Below the pieces are notes generated by a model. It was not told where the DNA came from and ran no database searches. It saw nothing but the letters and a program-made list of their open reading frames with translations. Below are positions 13,806-18,321 of a DNA stretch of 18,321 bases, one piece after another (the stretch's first letter is position 1; every line of letters begins with the position of its first letter). The stretch covers positions 1-18,321 of the forward strand of contig JAAFHJ010000038.1 of NCBI GenBank assembly GCA_013298325.1, written 5' to 3'. The position numbers and the translations under genes were made by a program. Source of the stretch: Myxococcales bacterium (lineage in GTDB: Bacteria > Myxococcota_A > Polyangia > Polyangiales > Polyangiaceae).

Positions 13806-16232
13806 GTGCAACGTCGTCTGTTCGCCCCTGTTTTCCGTGCTTGCGTTGCGCTAGCGGCCTTTGTTGGGACGATTGAGCGCCGTGCCGAGGCCCACGACGC
13901 GACGGCACCAATCGTCGTTGCCGTCGTGCCGGGGGTGTGGCCTTCGTCCCCGGAACAGCACGATGTGGTGGTGCCGCTTCGGGTAACGGTTGCGAGCGAT
14001 GGAAGCGTCCTCGATTCCGAGGTCGAAACCAGCATTGATGCGGCGTTTGACGCCGCCGCCCTCGCCGCGGCGAAAAAATACGTCTTCCGACCGGCGACGC
14101 GGGACGGCGTCCCGGTGACTGCGAAGGTACGCGTGGCGATCCGTTTCGCTGCAGCGGCGGGCCCCCTTCAACAAAGGGCTGCCCAGGCGGCGCCGCTCGC
14201 TGCTGTCCCGCCCGTACGGGAGCCCCCGCGACCGGCGCCGGCGCCTCCCCCAGCGCCAGAAGTGGTCCAAGTTCGAGGGGTTGCAGCCCCTTCGAGCGCG
14301 ACCGAAGTCCGTCGCGACCGGGCGATCCTCGACGCCGCCCCTCGAAAAGGGGGGAGCGATCTTCTCGCGACGGTGCCCGGCGTCTGGATCACCCAGCACA
14401 GCGGGGAAGGGAAGGCCCATCAAATCTTCCTCCGTGGCTTCGATGCCGTCCACGGACAAGACCTGGAACTTTGGGTAGGCGGCGCACCGGTCAATGAGGT
14501 TTCGAACCTCCACGGCCAGGGGTATGCGGACCTTCATTTCGTGATTCCTGAGGTCGTTCGCGAGCTTGTCGCCCAGCCCGGCGCCTACGACGCCCGCCAA
14601 GGGGACTTTGCGGTGGCGGGGACCGTTCGCTACACCTTGGGCTTTGATGAGCCGGCAGAAGGTGACGAAAAAACGCGATTGTTGGTGAAGGGGACGACCG
14701 GAAGCTTTGGGACAAAACGTGTTGTCACGATTGTGCGCCCGTCGGGGGCAAATCGGGAGACATTCTTCGCCTTCGAGGGGTACTCGACGGATGGATTTGG
14801 CCCTTCACGCGCGGCAAAGCGGGCGAACGCGATCGCCCAAACGTCCTTTGATCTCGACGATGGTCTCGCTCTTCGCGTGCTCGCGATGGGGTATGCGGGG
14901 CGCTTTGAGTCGGCGGGAGTCGTCCTGCGACGGGACGTGGAAGCGGGCACGACCGGCCCATTCGCGACCTACGACCCCAATCAAGGGGGGACGTCGAACA
15001 AGTTCGTTTTTTTGACGGAACTTCATAAGGATACCGGGAAGGGGCGCTTCTCGTTCGCCCCCTTCGTCGAACTCCGTGAGCTCGCGCTTCGGTCGAATTT
15101 TACCGGCTATCTGGCGAATCCGACAACCGGCGATCTCGTGCGCCAGCGAAACGACGCAACGACCGTAGGTGCCACCGCCTCAACTCGGGAAGATTTTTCC
15201 CTCTTTGGTCGAAAATCGGCCTGGGAGCTCGGCGGCTACCTCCGGCATGACCGCATTACTCAGTCCCAGGTGGAGGCCGGTGGCGCCAAGGTTCCCGTCG
15301 ACGCCGACGTCTTCGCGACCAACCTTGCTGCCTACGGCGAACTGTCCCACAGCATTTTCCCGTGGCTTTCTGCGAAGATCGGACTCCGCGGTGATGGGCT
15401 CGCGTTTGCGACGGAAGACCATCGAACATCGGGAACCGGGGCGCCCGGCATCCTCCGGAGCGCGCAGGGCTTTCACCTCGGCGAGAAAGGGACCCTCGAC
15501 GCCAAACTCCACCGGCAGCTCCACCTGCTCGCGAGCTACGGCGAGGGGTTTCGGTCCCCCCAGGCGCGGAGCCTCAACGAAGGGGAGACGGCCCCGTTCA
15601 CGACGGTAAAATCGGCGGAGGTCGGCGTCCGTTGGCGCTCGGGGCGCTCCTTCGAGTTGCTTGGCGCCCTCTTTGGGAGCTGGCTCTCAAAGGACCTCGT
15701 GTTCGACCCGGGGACCGCCCGGAACGAGTCGGTCCCCGGGACCTATCGCCGCGGAATCTCTGTCGATTTGCGCGTCCAACGCGAGCTCTTCGTCGTCGAC
15801 GGGAGCTTTACCTACGCGCGTGCGACTTTCCGCACGGGCGACGAAACCTACGCGCGCGGCTCGCTCCTCCCGTATGCGCCGCAGACGGTCGCGCGTGTCG
15901 ACGGCGCCTACACGCCGACCCTCTTCCGCCTCGCCCAGCGCCCGGTCACCGGCCACTTTGGCGCCGGCTTTACACTCCTCGCCGGTCGCCCGCTCCCCTA
16001 CGGCGAAGCCGGGAAGAACATCTTCACGGGCGACGTGACGGCGCGGCTTCGACGTGGCGGCGTCGAACTCGGCCTCGACGTCTACAACGTGCTCGATGCC
16101 CGCTGGTTCGATGGAGAATTCTCCTACGCGGCGAACTTCGCACGGGCCGCCAATCCGTCCCAGCTCCCGGTCCGCGTCGTTACCGTCGGCGCGCCGCGAA
16201 CGATCCTCGGCTCCGTGACGATGCGCATGTGA
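13806..16232 (+). CDS. TonB-dependent receptor with fused N-terminal TonB-like domain
   Basis: The 808-residue outer-membrane receptor should import a scarce ligand using energy from the TonB-ExbBD system. A signal peptide covers about 1-29 (AEA-HD). Residues 54-114 (PLRVTVASDGSVLDSEVETS, then FDAAALAAAKKYVFRPAT, then VPVTAKVRVAIRF) look like a TonB C-terminal domain, a part normally found in the energy-transducing partner. A Pro-rich linker (131-151) leads to EVVQVRG, similar to a TonB box, then the plug (about 166-275: LLATVPGVWITQHSGEGKAHQIFLRGF, DLELWVGGAPVNE), then a beta-barrel ending in VTMRM rather than the usual terminal Phe. The GTG at 13806 opens the signal peptide; no strong ribosome site is visible. 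The ligand cannot be assigned. The gene ends one base from a convergent kinase gene. Confidence 0.9.
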   Translation: MQRRLFAPVFRACVALAAFVGTIERRAEAHDATAPIVVAVVPGVWPSSPEQHDVVVPLRVTVASDGSVLDSEVETSIDAAFDAAALAAAKKYVFRPATRDGVPVTAKVRVAIRFAAAAGPLQQRAAQAAPLAAVPPVREPPRPAPAPPPAPEVVQVRGVAAPSSATEVRRDRAILDAAPRKGGSDLLATVPGVWITQHSGEGKAHQIFLRGFDAVHGQDLELWVGGAPVNEVSNLHGQGYADLHFVIPEVVRELVAQPGAYDARQGDFAVAGTVRYTLGFDEPAEGDEKTRLLVKGTTGSFGTKRVVTIVRPSGANRETFFAFEGYSTDGFGPSRAAKRANAIAQTSFDLDDGLALRVLAMGYAGRFESAGVVLRRDVEAGTTGPFATYDPNQGGTSNKFVFLTELHKDTGKGRFSFAPFVELRELALRSNFTGYLANPTTGDLVRQRNDATTVGATASTREDFSLFGRKSAWELGGYLRHDRITQSQVEAGGAKVPVDADVFATNLAAYGELSHSIFPWLSAKIGLRGDGLAFATEDHRTSGTGAPGILRSAQGFHLGEKGTLDAKLHRQLHLLASYGEGFRSPQARSLNEGETAPFTTVKSAEVGVRWRSGRSFELLGALFGSWLSKDLVFDPGTARNESVPGTYRRGISVDLRVQRELFVVDGSFTYARATFRTGDETYARGSLLPYAPQTVARVDGAYTPTLFRLAQRPVTGHFGAGFTLLAGRPLPYGEAGKNIFTGDVTARLRRGGVELGLDVYNVLDARWFDGEFSYAANFARAANPSQLPVRVVTVGAPRTILGSVTMRM

Positions 16233-16233
16233 C

Positions 16234-17790
16234 TCAGAACTTGAAGGCGATCTTGTCGCTCGCGCCGCCGGTGACGCGGATCTTTCGCGTTTGAAGACGC
16301 CCCTTTGCGGTCCTGCAGGCGATGTCGTGGTCCCCTTCGGGCACGGATATTCCCTGGACCGGCGTCGTCCCCTTTGCCACGCCATCAATGGTGACGGTGC
16401 ACGCGTAGGGGGACGATTCAAACGAGATAATCGAGACTTTGCTCTCTTTCGGAAGCGTGTCGACGCGGAGCGCGTTTGCTGAGCTGCTCCCGACGGCCGA
16501 TGGCGGAGGCACCGGGGCGACCCCGGAGGCTTTCGGTGCCGCCGTGGTGGCAACGTCGCGCCCTTCGTCGATGGACGAGACGCCGCGCGGGCCCGAGGTC
16601 GCCGCGCGGTGCACCAGGAGAGCGACCACAACCCCGATCGTCACGACGGCCGCTCCGAGGGCGGCCCCGAAGACCATCCCGTTCCGTCCGGCGGCCCGCG
16701 CATCGGGCGCAGCGTCGAAGGGGGTGTCGGTCGCGAAGGTCATCGCCTTCGGCGGCGGCGGCAAACGTGACGGATCGACTTCAGAAACCGGTGGCGGCGG
16801 GTAGCTGTACGCGGGCGGAAGGAGCGAGGTCGGCGGGCGATCGCTCGCGCGGACGACCGGCAGCGCGTTGGTCGCATCGGGGTCGTCAATGAGGCCGCTC
16901 TCGGGCGCCTGAACGGCCAGCGGCTTCTCGTCGACCTCCGGGAGCGCAGCGACGATCGCTTCGGCAATTTCATCAAAGCTTCCGAATCGTTCGCTCGGTT
17001 CCGTCGCGAGGCAGCGCTTCACGACCGCGCGAAGGGCGGGGGAGACGTGGGGGGCGCACTCGTCGATGCTCTTCGGCTGAGCGGTCGCGATCCGGACGAT
17101 CAACGCGTTGAAGTTCGGTGCGTCGTAGGCGCGGTAGCCGCAGATCGCTTCGAACATGATCGCGCCGAAGGAAAAGACGTCAGTACGGCCGTCAATTCGC
17201 GATTCACCGCGCGCCTGTTCCGGGCTCATGTAAAGCGGGGAACCGAGCACGGTACCGGCGAGGGTAAGCGCATTGAGCTTCCCCCCTTCCTCCTCAAGAA
17301 ACTTCGAGACGCCGAAGTCGAGCACCTTCGGGACTGCACGGCCGTCGCGCTCCCGATGGAGGAAGATATTCGTCGGTTTGAGGTCTCGATGAACGACGCC
17401 GGCCCGGTGCGCGGCGCCCAACGCGCGTGCGACCTCGACGAGCACAAATGCGAACTCCGAGAGCGTCATCGGCGGCTGTTGGCGCCGAATCGCGGTGTCG
17501 AGCGAGACACCCGACAGCAGCTCCATGACCAGGAACAGACGCCCATCTTCCGTCTGGCCGACGTCGAAAATCTCGATGATATTCGGATGATCGATGCGCG
17601 CGGAGACCTTCGCTTCCTGGAGGAACCGATTGACCGCCTCTTTCGTCTTGGCGACGCCGGGCAGCATGAATTTGATCGCAAGCTGCCGCTCGGTAAACGT
17701 GTTGGTCGCCGACCAGACCTCGGCCATACCGCCGGTCCCAAGGACCTGGTTCAATCGGTATTTGCCTGCGACTATCTGGCCCGAATCCAT
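16234..17790 (-). CDS. Eukaryote-like Ser/Thr protein kinase with periplasmic PEGA-like domain
   Basis: The 518-residue kinase has a full catalytic domain: GTGGMAEV (18-25), lysine 40 in AIKF, the alpha-C Glu 59, HRDLKPTN with Asp 136, DFGVSK at 158-163, and GSPLYMSPEQARGE. A Pro-rich cytoplasmic linker follows, then one membrane helix at about 371-395 (FGAALGAAVVTIGVVVALLV). The C-terminal outer part at about 445-518 is PEGA-like: FESSPYACTVTIDGVAKG, then TPVQGISVPEGDHDIACR. It contains two cysteines that could form a disulfide. The ATG is preceded by GGAG at short spacing. The gene lies 106 bp downstream of accA on the same strand, and its stop faces the TonB receptor stop with one base between. 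The outer domain presumably senses something at the envelope; its ligand is unknown. Confidence 0.95.
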   Translation of the reverse strand: MDSGQIVAGKYRLNQVLGTGGMAEVWSATNTFTERQLAIKFMLPGVAKTKEAVNRFLQEAKVSARIDHPNIIEIFDVGQTEDGRLFLVMELLSGVSLDTAIRRQQPPMTLSEFAFVLVEVARALGAAHRAGVVHRDLKPTNIFLHRERDGRAVPKVLDFGVSKFLEEEGGKLNALTLAGTVLGSPLYMSPEQARGESRIDGRTDVFSFGAIMFEAICGYRAYDAPNFNALIVRIATAQPKSIDECAPHVSPALRAVVKRCLATEPSERFGSFDEIAEAIVAALPEVDEKPLAVQAPESGLIDDPDATNALPVVRASDRPPTSLLPPAYSYPPPPVSEVDPSRLPPPPKAMTFATDTPFDAAPDARAAGRNGMVFGAALGAAVVTIGVVVALLVHRAATSGPRGVSSIDEGRDVATTAAPKASGVAPVPPPSAVGSSSANALRVDTLPKESKVSIISFESSPYACTVTIDGVAKGTTPVQGISVPEGDHDIACRTAKGRLQTRKIRVTGGASDKIAFKF

Positions 17791-17896
17791 GAAACTCCGC
17801 CCCTTCGCGTCGGAGCCTGCCGGCTGCCGGTCCTACGCAGAGGGGCGACCTTCTACCACAAGTCGGTACCTTTGAGCAGTATTCCTCGTCGGCACC

Positions 17897-18321
17897 TCAG
17901 ACGGCGCTGTCGACGAACGTCCCGAGCCGGCGGAAGCGGGCGTAGCGGTGGTCGGCGAGCGCGTGGGGCGTCAGATTCGCCAGACGATCGAGGGAGCTGC
18001 GAAGGGTCATGCGGATCGCGTCGGCGGTAGCGTCGACGTCGTGGTGGGCGCCGCCGGCCGGCTCTTCGACGACTCCATCGACGACGCCGAGGCCGAACAG
18101 CTCGTCGGCGGTCATCCGCATCTGAGCGGCGGCCCGATCGGCCTTTGAGCCGTCCTTCCAAAGGATCGACGCACACCCCTCCGGCGTGATGACGCTGTAG
18201 GTGCCGTACTCGAGCACAAACACCTCATTGGCAACGCCGAGCGCGAGGGCGCCGCCGCTGCCCCCTTCGCCGATGATCGTCGCAATGATCGGCACCCCGG
18301 CGCGGGCCATCGCCGCCAGGC
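17897..18321 (-). CDS. accA: Acetyl-CoA carboxylase carboxyltransferase alpha subunit, 3' part
   Basis: AccA transfers the carboxyl group from biotin to acetyl-CoA, the first committed step of fatty acid synthesis, in a complex with AccD. Only the C-terminal 140 or so residues are here; the 5' part lies beyond the right edge. The segments ARAGVPIIATIIGEGGSGGALALGVANEV, YSVITPEGCASILWKDGSKADRAA, GVVDGVVEEPAGGAHHD and the C-terminal helix with YARFRRLG are characteristic. The in-frame ATG at 18310 is internal, because the sequence upstream (LAA) continues the conserved region. The downstream kinase gene is on the same strand; whether they share a transcript cannot be judged. Confidence 0.93.
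   Translation of the reverse strand, partial: LAAMARAGVPIIATIIGEGGSGGALALGVANEVFVLEYGTYSVITPEGCASILWKDGSKADRAAAQMRMTADELFGLGVVDGVVEEPAGGAHHDVDATADAIRMTLRSSLDRLANLTPHALADHRYARFRRLGTFVDSAV

Noticed and set aside
17047..18030. A 327-codon plus-strand frame
   Set aside because: It is antisense to the kinase catalytic motifs and crosses into accA; no domain is visible.
1..18321. CRISPR array, insertion sequence or prophage
   Set aside because: No regularly spaced repeats, transposase or integrase motifs, or terminal inverted repeats with target duplications were seen. The tRNA gene has no duplicated 3' end nearby that would mark an attachment site.

Overview
The window is high-GC chromosomal DNA with strong third-position G/C bias, so most genes carry long antisense shadow frames. 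The gene content suggests a myxobacterium, probably of the Polyangia (inference only). It includes two eukaryote-like Ser/Thr kinases with C-terminal extracytoplasmic tails, a PP2C phosphatase, a zinc-ribbon/FHA protein, a secreted repeat/PEGA-like protein ending in GGRF and a highly acidic small protein. I see no insertion sequence, phage gene, integrase or CRISPR array.

Left part (1-5181). A minus-strand FHA protein and a membrane-tailed PP2C phosphatase are 12 bp apart and look like one operon. A secreted beta-barrel-like protein lies upstream on the same strand. A divergent region of about 300 bp carries the promoter of a small acidic-tailed protein, which ends at a strong hairpin terminator. 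A TPR lipoprotein converges on that terminator and is translationally coupled to the L-threonine aldolase upstream of it.

Middle (5181-9588). A FadR-like GntR regulator is divergent from the threonine aldolase, and a perfect TGGT-N3-ACCA palindrome lies between them. Downstream, in ATGA-type overlaps, follow a small membrane protein and a GMC oxidoreductase resembling long-chain fatty alcohol oxidase. The set reads as a lipid or alcohol oxidation operon under an acyl-CoA-type regulator. A large inverted repeat closes the operon and overlaps the promoter of a tRNA-Thr(CGT) gene, which has its own strong terminator.

Right part (9693-18321). A Ser/Thr kinase, a secreted TPR/PEGA-like protein and a monovalent cation:proton antiporter run in one direction. 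The antiporter start looks like a CTG overlapping the preceding stop. Next is a TonB-dependent receptor with a TonB C-terminal-like domain fused at its N-terminus. A second Ser/Thr kinase, with a periplasmic PEGA-like domain, converges on it with one base between the stops. The 3' part of accA enters from the right edge.

Most of this is recognisable chromosomal gene content. The items most worth following up are the FadR-like operator with its detached-domain alcohol oxidase operon, the TonB-domain/receptor fusion, the apparent CTG start, and the triple zinc-ribbon/double FHA protein beside the phosphatase.
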